Shown piece after piece: positions 15,101 to 28,532 of a stretch of 64,000 nt of DNA. Where the stretch lies: assembly GCA_019843655.1 (NCBI GenBank), contig JACDQD010000001.1:38963392-39027391 (forward strand), read 5' to 3'. Each line of letters opens with the position of its first letter. The stretch's first letter is position 1. The position numbers were made by a program, and so were the translations under genes. The DNA comes from Lethocerus indicus (Eukaryota; Arthropoda; Insecta; Hemiptera; Belostomatidae). Under the pieces are notes generated by a model. It saw only the letters and a program-made list of their open reading frames with translations, did no database searches and had not been told where the DNA came from.

Positions 15101-18100
15101 ACCACCGCAAAAAACTTCGAGCCTCGGTTGGAACATTCGGCAGTCTTTTAAAAAGCCCATTACCGATAAATCACGTAAGGGCCCGTGGAGAGCGAAAAAT
15201 ATTTTTGGCTTTTAGTTTTCCCCGTCGGAAGCGGATTTTACGGCCGCGGGGAAAAAATCCCATAATCTGGGCGTCCTGGCACCGCCGAGTGGGGCTGAGA
15301 AAATTGTATCAAATCCTCCATATCAGCAACGGGATATTATTAACGCCGTCAAACTTCCTGTTGAGTCTGAATCCGGTCTGCGTGAAAAAAAGATTCGATT
15401 ATTTTTATTTGCAACATAATATCCATTCAGGGAGTTTCCAATTTTTTCATCCACTCCGAAAAGTGTTTCTTTTTTTCAAAGCTCTAATATAGCTATTCAC
15501 CTAATACATTCACCCCGCTCATAAAATCAGATGGTGTTCAGCTGTTTACTCGATAACCGATATTATCGCGTGTAATCAGAGAAATGCCAGTCCCTTTCCT
15601 TATTTATGCACACGCTCACGAAGTTTATTTACTGCGCGAGACTCTCCTCAAATCGTTGCTCGCGGAGGGCACGCGAAGCATGGAGTTTTACGAGAACTCT
15701 TCTCGATCGGGAGTTAACGGAGTGAAATGGTCGAAAACTTCACCAACGAAGAAAACCTACATCTTGTTAGCCATGTAGTTCAAAGTACAATCTGAGCGGT
15801 CCACTGTTCGCTGGAAAATTACAAAGGCTTACAAATCTTGCCGATCTAGTATAAGATCAAACCAGCTTAAAAGACAGAAGATCGGATGCATGATGATATT
15901 TACATGTATGCTGATAACATAAAAACTTATCAACATTGGATCATTGTTGAATGAATAAATCGAACTAAATTTCTTCTTACTATAAAAGATGTCCACAGGT
16001 TTACCGATGGAATGCACAATAAAATCCGAATCATTTTACGAATTTTTAAATTAGTTAAACGTTTAGATAAAAAAGGATCTCAGGAATGTACAGCGGAGAA
16101 TCGGCTTTATGGGCCTGGATAAATGGACTGTAGGAATTTTTAATTTGCAGAAAAGCTCAGTCCTGAGGAAAAGTGCGAAAAACCGTTTTTATTTCGAGTT
16201 AATATGCAGTTTCCTTTTTAATCCGAATTCCCGAGCCTGGGTTTCATTCTATTAAACTGGTCCTGCAAAGAAAACAATGCAGTTACAAAGAAAACATTTT
16301 TCGCTACGCGCGCGCTATTTCGTAATAAAAGCATTAATGGAGAGTAGTTGTAAGTATAAATCCTTTTGTGAATCAGGCGCCCCAATTAAATTTTGTTTGC
16401 AGAATGCAAAGTTTAGTGATAAACATCTGTGTCTAGGTTCGCAACAGCATCGGTCATTTTATTTTTTGTTCGGTAACATAATTCCACTGATAATGTAAGA
16501 TCTGGAGGGGAGTTGGTTGGCACGACTATTATGTTATTTCGATCATACCGTTCGGGTCTCGCCGCTCGGTGCGAACAGTGTTAAAATTGGACCGCCAGGC
16601 CGAATTTATTCAACAATACAAATTAATTCGTCCGCTAACGGCCCGTCGACTCGCAGTACAGGAATAATAAAATTAGGATAATACGGCCAACTGTTAGCGT
16701 TGCGGGACACAGCCCAATCGTTACCGCTATCCGGGGGCCCCATCGTGGTTAAATTAGGCTTGGCGTGAGAATAACTATCTGGGTCCGAGCGTTTAATAGG
16801 GCCGCGTCCAAACCCCGGCTTTCATAATCAACACTAAGTACAGTTTAAATTCAGGCTCATTTAACTTACGCGGGGAATTAAACCGAAAAACAAGGAACAA
16901 GTCGTTACCGAAACATATTTGGTTTTGGGTTATGCGGTACATCTTAAGGATTCATTAACACCTATACAAGAATTGTTTTAATTCAATTGTATAAAAATTA
17001 GAATTTCGCGGCCTATTCCCTCCATTATTCTGTGCGCATCTTATTGACTCCCTCCCACGACGCCGTTGCCAATCTGCGCCTCCCTTCCTCTCAACCTACG
17101 CTCATTATTCTTGGTATTTCGCCACTACGAGGGCGGCTCCACTTATTTATGCAGTTCCTCGGGAGTAGTAACTATTGATTTACGGCCGCACCGTGATCTA
17201 TTTCAAGTTTTCTGTTTTCGAACCATTTCGACGTAAGGAGACGCAAAACGTGTTTCGAACGATCGTGGACGGTTATTTTTTTCGATTTAAAAACTTGGTT
17301 TTTCTGTTTTGAAATTCGGGGAAAATTCTACCATATCAAATAACTTCATTATATTTACGCCGGACGAAAATTTACCCTGCTATCATTATTCATATTGGGA
17401 GCGGCGAATGTACATCCGAACTTTATATTCAAAGTGAAAACTTTATATAAGGAAAAACTGACGGACTAAATTTCTTACTGAGCGTACTGGAGTTTTAAGC
17501 GCCTTTCTAATTTCAAATTTGGGCCCGGTATAGGTTAAATGGTTGGAGGGACGCGAGAACCGAATTTCCTTTTGATCGCAAATTTGAATTTCTTCGTGCG
17601 GTACACTCATTAAAATGTATATATTTTAAACTTTTAGATATTACTGAGAAGTTTCGGAACAGAGTAATATTTATTTAATATACAAGTAAGCTAAATAAAT
17701 ATTAAATAGTTAATAATCAGAGCTCAATTAAAAAAATGTAAATTTCAGCTCATTTCAGATAATTTCAATATTTTATTCGTCTGGGATGTGGTTAATCCGC
17801 ACGCGCAAGAGAAGACAGAACATATAAAAAGTCGAGTTCTAATTAGATAAAAACTCCGACCGATAAGTCGAGTTCTAATTAGACTGTTAATGGAAGAATG
17901 TTAATTATCCTTTTTCAATCTTCGATACCCGCGCAATTTGGATTTCCGATCCAAAATTGACGCGAGGCCGTGAATTTTTTGAAATAGCTCCAATTCGAAT
18001 CTGACAAAACCGACTTCCGAGCGGGCTCGGAACCGAATATCCTGAAGCCGACCGTGCCGGGGCCTCGCAGCCGAGGTAGCGCTAAACCTTTTACGCCAAT

Positions 18101-19875
18101 CAATCGATCGGGGCCCGACGTCGAAAATCCCGTTCATCTCTCTACACGGACACGGCCAGACGACTGTTTTCCATTTCGGCACGGGGCTCCGCTCCGCCCC
18201 AATAGATCAGTCCCATATATAAAGCTGATATATAAACCGAGGCCATCGAGGTTTGATGATCGAGGCCGGCTTTTAATTGGCGTTCGGCCTCTTGCCATCG
18301 TCACGACCGAATACTGCATTTAATTGTCTCAAATTAAAAAAAAAAACCTATACTACCATGTACTAGTAATGTTCGTACAAGAGACGCGGTATCACCAGAG
18401 AGACGTCGCGATTTGGGCATTCTGTCGTTCTCGTGCTTGACTGGGTTCTTTCTTTCCTTTGGGTTTCACTATGCGACGAATCGGACTTTGGGAAATTCAT
18501 TCTCGGAGGAGCTGGGCGGAGGGGGTTCAGCAACAAGATGGTGCCACCTCCTGGCTGCTGAAACCTCCGGAAAATATGTTTTTTAGGGTTTTTTTAATTT
18601 TTCAAATATTCGATATTCAATTTTAAACCTAATTTGCAGGCCGGCCCTGGCGACGCTACTCGCTGTCAATAGGTGCACAGTCGAACTCCTAATTTTCGAA
18701 AAACTTTCCTTACATTCGGGACTAAATGGTTTCAATAGGGATACATTGAAGCGGCCCCCATAAACGACTTCAGAGTTCCAAGACCCATAGTTCCAAGATT
18801 CCAAATTCCAAGAATTCCAAGGGAATAATACTCGGTATCGTCGAAAGCGTTGAAACTACTTCAATTAGCGAGGAGTTTGGGGTGAAACTTCATTGACATC
18901 CAGGCAACTGCCACCCGCAACAAAATATCGGAATCGAATATTTAAAGGTGTTACTCGGTATGACAGTTGCAGAAGACTCTTTTAATCACTACCTTTGGAG
19001 ATATATCGGTGTGACGGCTTATCTCATCCTCCAATTAGTTCCCAATTATGAACCCCCTCGACAAGTGGCTCGAAGACAGTATGATATGTATTGGGACTGC
19101 CCAACCATCAGCGAAAAAACCTATAAACGGTCACTCCGATCAAAAAAAAATTTCACAATACCTCATAAAGCACGTTGCATTTATATTATTCAAATGTATT
19201 ACAAACCCAGTGCATTAAGGTATCTCTAAACGTGTACCTTGTCGTAATGTAAAAAAAGATCGGAAGCAAGTAAAAACAAGGAAGTTTGAAATAAAGTTTC
19301 ATCGTAATCTAATTGGTCACGATGGTAAGTGCTTTTCCTCCAATCAGAAATTCGATTCAGAAAAACGAGGGGAAAATCTCTAATTAACTACCGAAAGGCG
19401 AAGATAAACTTTCAATGACTCTAACCGCTGCATAGAGTCAAGCCGGGGAGCCCGGCTCGTAAAATCTAAATTTAACGGCGCAATTAACAGCGGAATTACG
19501 TAGCGAATCTCTAGCTCTCTTTAAAAAGAAAAGGGGGAAGGGAACTGCCGTCATTCCGGGCTTTATAACCGTAGGGCATAAAACTCCGTGAAAAGTCGGC
19601 GACTAAAAGCTAATTCCGCCTGTTGCGCTGTTATGACAAGGTCAAGTTTCTGAGCTAAATCTATAAACAGGAGGGCCTTTTCCCGAGCCCAGGAGTACAG
19701 CTCGCTTTTAGAAGGCGGGGCCCAAGCGGCCTTATTTCACCCTTCGATAGACTCCCTTCAAAAACCGATCCTTGTCTACTCCAGTCCTATTTTTAAACGC
19801 GAAAAGAAGAACGCCTCGTAAATTTACAAATTCGGATTGGCGCCGTCGGGAATAAATCCGACGTATATATATGTA

Positions 19876-19929
<54 letters not shown>

Positions 19930-22900
19930 ATATATATGGTTGCTGTAGGAGAGAATACTTTATGTACATTCCGACTAAATCAAAACCCAAGAGCATAGTT
20001 TTATACTCGTTCAGCCACAACGCTGTACATTTTAAGACAGAACAAAACAAAGCCAATGTGAGGCTAGGTGAGCTAAATGAGATATGAGCACTGATTATAG
20101 TGTCCCTGCCTGGGGTGCAGAAGGATATTGTTCATTTTTTGTTTTTAATACCCGTACGGGACATGACTAGTTTCATTATGCGAGTAGGCATCGAGTAAGT
20201 TATATTCCGAGCGCCTCCCTACACTCAACTTTATCTGCGAACGGTTCTTAACGGGCATACCGCGGAAACACGCGATTCTACCGAGCTAGAATTCAACACT
20301 CACAAACGAGCGATATAGACGCTCCAGTCCAGCCTCCGGCGACCGGCCACACCGGTCATGAGAAGGATCGAACATCCAGCCAAGTTTCTCCCAGTTACGG
20401 ACGGGGGATGGGGGCGCTACGTTCGGAAACGAGGAATAGTGTCCCGAAGTAGATTCTCGGGAAGAGACCAACAGTCAAAATGAAATGACGAAATCAGTAA
20501 GGTTAAAGAACCAGAGCAAAACTTTCATAAAGGCTACCCGGAAAAGAGAATGAACTAAAAAACTGTCTTCTGAAACATCGCAATACCCACCACCGATATC
20601 CCAATGTTCAGTATCTTTGACTATGAGCATCAATGAACTTCGCATTAAGTTAAATTGTCGCTTTTTTGTTTTAAGCGTCCGGTAATATTTTTCACGGTAA
20701 AACGCCGAGCATCGCGCTCACGGCCGACCGGTCGGGAGTTCTTATCGCAAGCAATAAAGCAAAGATGCCGAGGTCAAATGTTGCGAAACACAAAAACGTT
20801 TCCCCGGGGGGCGAAAACAAATGCGAAGACGTTCGGCCGGTGTGTACCGGCGACATTCTGATATATCCCAGTTTCGATCGGCAATATGTTAAGCTACAGG
20901 GTCACCCCCATCCTCTCCGCCCGAGACTAAAACTGGGTCGCGGAGCCTCACGTTCAATCAACTTGACTACGCGCAAAGCTCGTTCCGCAAATTGTAATAA
21001 ACTTGAAAGTTATCCGGAGTAGACTTACAAACAAAAATAGCCTCATAGCAAACTTACATGTGGATGTCTCAGTGGAACCCCATAGTTCAATGCCGTGTTT
21101 CCGTTTCAGGTCAATTACGATGTCGGTTTTTACAGCAGTCAGGGATTCTTACTTTAAAAAAATATCCTGTTGGGTCGCTATAAGTTTCTAAATTCATGTT
21201 CAAATAACGATTTTGGAACAGACAAGGAATCGATTGTGTATGCCTCCCAGAAAAAAATCAGAAGGAACCGCTATCTCTTTCGGATGCGGCACCCGCTTGC
21301 CGAGATTAGCCCGAACCCGGGCTTCCGCAAACCGCCGATAGTGGGAAACTACGAGGCCATACCCGTAAAAAGTCATCGTCTCAAGCACGAGGGTTTAAAA
21401 CCGGAAAATTAAAGGGAATTTCGGAGGAAAAACATTATACCAACCGAACCGGGCATATAATTTAGAAGAATATGTATGACGGGGATATTTCACGAGGAAA
21501 GACTACTTACTGACGGAGAGGGTAAAAGAAATGAAGTTTGAATAAAATAATAAGTAATAAAGTCGAGTAGGTTCCATTTACAGGGGGGTTTGCCCCCCTC
21601 CCCCCACCCAGATCCTGCCTGCACTGGAATGTCGTTTTATTCCGACCAGATGCTCCCCATCGTAGAACTACAAGGAATTTAATGACGGAATCCTACCGAC
21701 GATAGCGAGAAGTACAAACCCGTCCGGCGCAACCAAATCGGTGCGCGGAGACCGAAGATCAAGAAAATATAATTTTGTATATACCTCGGCTTTACGGCAG
21801 GTTTAATTATATACAGGGAATTATTAATTAAATATAGTGTAAGTAAACATAAGTCCTCTTTGTTTAAAACTTGAGAGAAACTTATGTTATAAGTGACGAT
21901 CTCAAAACTCTAAGTATAAGTTCACGCTTTCAATACTGAGTTAAAGTTTTAATACCGGCATAATAGCTAGTCCTAACCCTACTCCCGACATCCCAAACTT
22001 TCCTTACAGAAAGTTGAAAAGGAAGTGGCCGCGTGATTTAAACATACCAGAAAAATAAAATAAAGTTAATAAAATTAATTTTTAAAACTGAGGACAGTGG
22101 GGTTCTCCTCAATTATGCTCTTTCAAAAATAGTACTGTAGTAGCTACTGTAACATAAAAGTCGCTGTGTTGTGGCAATAAAACAGTTAAAACAAAAAGTA
22201 TGGCTAGTAATACTACCGGTGACGACAAGAAGCTAAACCGGAAGGGACAGATTCCAAGCGACAAAAAGGTATCTCAGGTAGCTTCAGATACACTTGCTAA
22301 TACATGACCGAAATCTCAACGAAAACAATGACCGTTATAGAAACCTCCATCAGAGAGGCCGGGTATAGACACAAATTGGACAAACAATACCGTCCTACCT
22401 AGTCTTCTTCCCAAACTATCATAAATAATCGAAAGGATAATGCACAAAGGATTAGGCCCAGAATAATTTCTGGCACGCAATACGGTCGGCCCCCTTGATC
22501 GAACGGTCGGTAATATCGTGATAGAATAGACATTTCGTCTAGCCCGGTATTTCCGGGGGCAAAGAAAATATCTTGCGGACAGAGACAAACCCATCTACAA
22601 AAATATTGGCTCAGTCCGCTCCTTCCCCTACCGGAAGGGAAAAAACCGAGGTCGAAAGGGTCGATCCCGTAACGCTCAACAATCCAGGCGCGCCTCTAGG
22701 TTCCGTACAATCTCATATTACATTCAATACGCGCAACGCGGTCCGAAAAGGACCGAAAACTTAACCTTTTGGCCTTAGTTTAAAAAAAGTTTAAAAAAAC
22801 AAGCTCCGACGAGAAAATCATACGCCGAAGGTGATTCCGGGTGGGCGGCCGTTCTCTTTCCAAAGGCAACATGCGATAGACGCAAAAGAAAAACTGAAGG

Positions 22901-24677
22901 ATGCAATCAGATGGCAAACTTTTGCGATCGACCCGAGTTCACAAAACGTGTAAATAAGTAAACGGGAGTGCCACTCAACTGGGGCGCACTCGATAATTAA
23001 GAACCGGACAAAGTGACAAAAACGACACAAACACTAACCCTTCACCCAAAAAAAACCTTGTAAAAATTCACACAACCGGAACAGCAAAATTATCCACAAG
23101 CAAAAATTACGCGATTGGACAAAATAGATTTTTCCAAATCAAAAAAGACATTAGCCATGGACAGGGCGTGCCAGACATGATTACCTGGTATTAAATGAAC
23201 ACACTGCACAGAATGCAAAGTCACATCATCCTTGAACACTTGGCGACAACGTGTACGAGATTTGACCTAAAGATAAACATTAGGCAAAAAATAGTTGACT
23301 ATAATCTCAAGAAAATAGAACAAACATTTAAGTTTTTAAGACAAACTGACATACTAACACAATTATAGAACGAATAGAGACTTCCGCGTCCCTGGGGGTG
23401 CATAACCCTAATTGCGCCCCTAAATAAAAATACCGAAAATAAAAAAATAAACGGGACAAGTGCAATTCCGAATAATTGCTAAATTTAAGATTCGTCTTCT
23501 TTTCAATATATCCCAATTTTAAACAAATTGAAACCAACTACATAAATTCGTCGAAGTTGATGAATCCGACGAACCAGGTAGACAGGCCGGATGTCTTAAT
23601 ATCTTAAGAAAAAAGGATGCTCTCCCACTGTCGAAAATAAGCTTTGGCAGAGTACACAGGGAATAGAGAGATAAGACAGCAAAAAATGCCTGGCTCGCTT
23701 TAGACATTCCGGCCGAGTACCGAATCGATACTCAGAATGACCGACACAGTAGCAGCCCGAGTAGCAGCCGGTTTTTAAACAGTCCACATCATTATTTCCA
23801 CATCAAATAATAATATATATTAAAATTAATCTTAATTATTAAGGTATCGTGATGAAAATAGTGCATTACATTATCGACAGAATAGGCGATACAATTTTAA
23901 ATCGCTGTATCACAATCACTATTTGTTTTTCATTTTTATTTATTGTACAATAAATCTTTATAATTGAGTACAATTGAGGAAAGTTTATATTTTTTATATC
24001 TCATACAATATTTGAAAAATGAACGGTGATTTTTTTCCATCAATAATACGTGCCGTCGTTAATGTATTAAGACAAAAATACTGTAATATCGATAGAAGGG
24101 GTGGCACAATTTTATATCACGATAGCTATCTGAAAAATCGACGGATTTCTTCCCGTCAATAATTAGTCGGGCCCGGATGTTTTGTCGAAAATTTCAGCGT
24201 AGACGAGACGCGACCGGCCGCGAAAGGTCGGAAATTTGTGTCATTTTTTTTAACATCCCCAATTTTTTATCTCGACGGGGGAAACTCGACGGGGATTAAG
24301 TGGCGCAAAAACTCACCGCGTATGCAGATAACGGGTGTTCTCGGCCGCTGTGTAAAAAAAAAGCGGCGAGCCTTTTGCTGAAATTATAATCATACACATG
24401 ACAACGTGAAATAGGGATATAGCTTACAAAGCTCCTATGGCAGGTCATCAAAAAATTAACCGTTTTTTGAGGTCCTTCGTATTTTTATTAATTTTTTAAA
24501 CATTTGTTTCACAATTTGAATTCCCTTTATTTTGAATAATAGTAAGGATAATTGGCTTTGCACTTTATTTCGGACAACCCTCAATGAATGCCAACATTTC
24601 TGGCTGCGGGTATTACCTACCTTCTGCCAAATGATGTTGACACTAGGGACCAGACCCATCGTAATATAGTCCAATAA

Positions 24678-24731
<54 letters not shown>

Positions 24732-27700
24732 TTATACAGTGGCCACTGTAATTCGGTCAAATTTTCTTGAGACCATTTTAATCTAAATGAAATATGTAAC
24801 CTATAACCTATTAATGTGAATCTACCCTAGAAAGGGAACTGACGAATCGGACTCGGTATAGAGGTGGCCACGTAAGGTCAGAACCCTCGCCTCACGGGCA
24901 ACGCTGGGTTATTTATCAGCCAGGGTCCGTAAATTTACGCACTCGTTATGTGGGCCAAGCCGCTGTAAATTATTCGCGTCTCTCCGCGAGCCTAGAAACG
25001 TCCGACGGTTTCAAGTTCCGACTTCAAAGCGGTTTAAGAAAATGCAATTTTTTTTTCGGAAGGTCACAATCCGGATGACGTACAGTCACCACTGAGACTG
25101 CCGGACCTGCAAGAGAGATGTTTTCTAATCACCAATTTTTTTCTGCCGGCGACGGAGGGAACACTCGGTTAATAACAGAAATTAGTAGGGACATTTAGAA
25201 AAAAAAAAGAAAATTTATCTCGCGGGTATTTTCACCGAAGATAGAAACAAGAAAAGTAAGCAATTACAGAAAAGTAAACGGGTGACGAGAGGAGTGCTTC
25301 AGATGCTTCTGTGATGGCCTGTCAAACGTCAGGAACTTAAATTAATTTTCAAAAATTTTCTGCTTCGCAGATGCTTCACTGTGTTCTTTAACATTCAAAA
25401 TTCCAGGACGAAATTTCTGGTTCTTCCTACCAGCGGCAACAACGGATGTTTGGGTAGTGTTGTCCACCGCCAAATGTATACATGTAAGAGCCATCAATAA
25501 TAAGTTAAATTACGTCCATATCTAGTTGAATTTTTATAGGAATGAACAGAATACTTAAAATTACCAAATTTGTTATAATTAAAAGATAAATTAAATAAAA
25601 CTTTAAACTCAGATTTAGGGAGGACTAGTTCCTTTTCTAATTTAAGGGAAATATAATTTGAAACCCGGAAAATATTGAAACGTTGTGCTCAATAAATACA
25701 AAGAAGAAGAATTATTACTGTTTATACCTTCTTTCCAAAGAAATGTTTCTCAAAATTCATCGAAAATTGTAACGCTTATACGCCGTGTTATTTTCGCAGA
25801 CCGCAAATCTCTCTTCAACTACGTTTATTGAGTTCTGACATAAGATGGAATTTTTCAAAACCAATTCCCCCTAAGAACAATTTTGTTACTGAGCCTTCCA
25901 AATTAAAAACAGTTATATGGAAAGGATTAAATTACTCGAGGCAATCAATACTTAAAATTACTTTCATATAAAATAGCTCATTTACTTTAAAACACGAATC
26001 TCTTTAATGTAAGATGCAATCTTCCGGCAATAAGCAGCCTTTCCAATTAAGCCCCTTAAGAAAAAATAAATAAAAGAAATATAATCCTCGTTCGAGCATC
26101 CGGCCAATTAATTTTAAATTTATTATACTTTTTTCTAGGAACAAGAGAAGGGATGTTCTTCGAAAATTTTAATCGCCGACGGCATCAGGACTTAATTAGG
26201 AAGGAGGGGTCATTAAATTTGGTTTCAAGTAAGCTCACGGACCTTCCAATTTAGTTTGGGTAGAGGAAACGCTGAAGCCGGGTGTTTACCGTTGAACGCT
26301 GACGAGGCACGGTGAGGTATTTTGCAGTCGTTTAATGCCGACGGATTTTGCACGGGTCATCAAAATCGCTGCTGTTTGGTTTTTTCGAATCCATCCCAGT
26401 TTAAAATATCGTGAAGCCGAATACATTTATTGCGGGGAAAAATTAAAAATAGAAAACGTCCTCTAAGCGTGAAGTAAAACATTAGTTCAACGGGTCTGCA
26501 ACGATTTGAATGAAAATACAATTTTCCTACTGCCCGTCCGGTCGAGGCGGAGCACCGTGCCAGCACTGTCGCTTCATCGAAAGCCTAATAAAAACACTTT
26601 TTCCGAAGCGAATAAAACTTAAATTCATAATTAAATGAGTTTGCGAAGGGTCTGCAAATATAAACGCACCTTAGAGTCTTTTTATCTCCACCCGACCGCT
26701 CGAACCGCCAGGAATGTGAGCCGTTCACTTTCGAAATCACAATTTTCTCATAACCGTGCGTGCTAAGAATGAAGTAACAGTCCCGTTAAGTAGGGCAGCG
26801 ATCGTTATTAAGTTTTAATATTATGAGCGTACAAAAGTTAACGAAGAAGACGACGAATTTTCCAAGAGTCAAATTATTTGAATTGTAGGTGCACGAAAAC
26901 GGCAATTATGTGCGCGGCATAATGAAGTCGCAAAATACGAACGTAATATTACAAGTTACAAACTCAAATTCGGTCGGCCACCAGGATTAGACTTTAAGTG
27001 AAATGTAATTGGAAACCCGAAAAATATATCCTTGGAATGAATGAAATTGAAATGTTGTGTGCAAAGAAATATCTTTCATTCGTAAAAGAGTACATAATAT
27101 TCCGTAAATGAAATTCCGGAATGTTAAACACAAAAAATTGGAAGAACTAGGAAATTAAAGACATTCGCGCAACTGAGTTTCAGCCGGATAAAAAGAGCCC
27201 TTCCCCCCTCCGGCAACTTTTAAATGAGTGAAATTTTAACAGTAGGTTTACGGATGTTTCATATGTGTCAATTTGGCTCACGCCGTAGAGGTAGGTATTA
27301 CCACACAAAATTACAAAAAATGAAAACAGTTTTCAAATGCGTAATTTTGACGCGTCCCATACACCCCTAGTGTTAAAGGACTCACAGAGGTCGATTCAAA
27401 TATTCCATTTTTTCCCATAAGCGAATTAAAATTTAAAATAAAATGTATTTTTAAAATGTAAAAAACTGCCAACCGTTGTACTCTCCGGCTAAAGAAATGT
27501 ATCCGTTCGCCTGGGGAATAAATTGGTGAGCGACGGTTTAAAGGACACCGGGGTAGGGGACTTTAGGGCGTACTTGAATTTTTGAAAAACGCCACCCTCA
27601 CGTAGCGGAGAGGGGGCCCAACTCTCAAAGTCCGCATAAAACGCCCCGTTCTCCCTACTCTTTTCCCCAGCTAAGACGGTATACATATTATTTTCAGCCA

Positions 27701-28495
27701 GACGGGGGACAAATTGGACGGACATAAAGGTACATCCCTAGCCCTTCATACCGGCAGGAACGAGAAAAACCTAAACTACCCTAAGCCTCTTTCAGTCCGC
27801 CGACTATTATTTGATTTTGTACTTTTCGCTAATAATTATTGTTAACACTATGTTAATGGGCGCGTCAAAATTACGCATTTCGAATTTCAATAGGAAAATT
27901 GCAAAAACCGTTTGCATTTTTTTAAATTAGCACTCGTGTACAATAGATGGCAGTACCGGTGACCCCGAACTAGGTTAAGGGCTGTATACCGAGTGCAAAC
28001 AAAAATAATTCTGAGGAGCGATCATATTTCAAACCCCCTTGCGAACTGGCAAAAAAATTCGTTAAAATAAAAACTTTCGATTTTTGTTCGGTATTAATTT
28101 TTTTAAAAATTTAAATTTTTATTTTAAATTAATCGGGCTCTAGATTACTATTTTTCTGAAATCTTAAGAACGGCTCAACACTCTTAAAATTACTTTTTCA
28201 AATGCCGACATTTTTTATTAGCGCAGCAGTACCGGGAAACAGAAAGTCGCAGACACCATGTAATAACAATAGTATTCTGCGTTCCTCATACTGCCCGTTC
28301 AACAGGATGCCCGCGCGTTAATTTCAAATTCGCAGCAGAACTCGACTTTCGACTGTTGTATAAATGGACATTTTTAAAATATAAAAAAACCGCGGCCACC
28401 CCCACCCCCCTGGGCACACCGGCCAAAGCAAAGGGCGTCGTAAATTCAAAGCGCGGGTCCCTGAAATATTTAGACGACAAGGCGGTGGGTGGTAA

Positions 28496-28532
<37 letters not shown>

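Noticed and set aside
18948..19229. 93-codon plus-strand frame
   Set aside because: Not recognised, no supporting splice sites or signals, and composition ordinary for the surrounding noncoding block.
24456..24674. 72-codon minus-strand frame rich in Lys and Ile, considered as a transposase fragment
   Set aside because: I see no transposase motif or catalytic residue, and the frame ends in AT-rich noncoding DNA beside a TA microsatellite.
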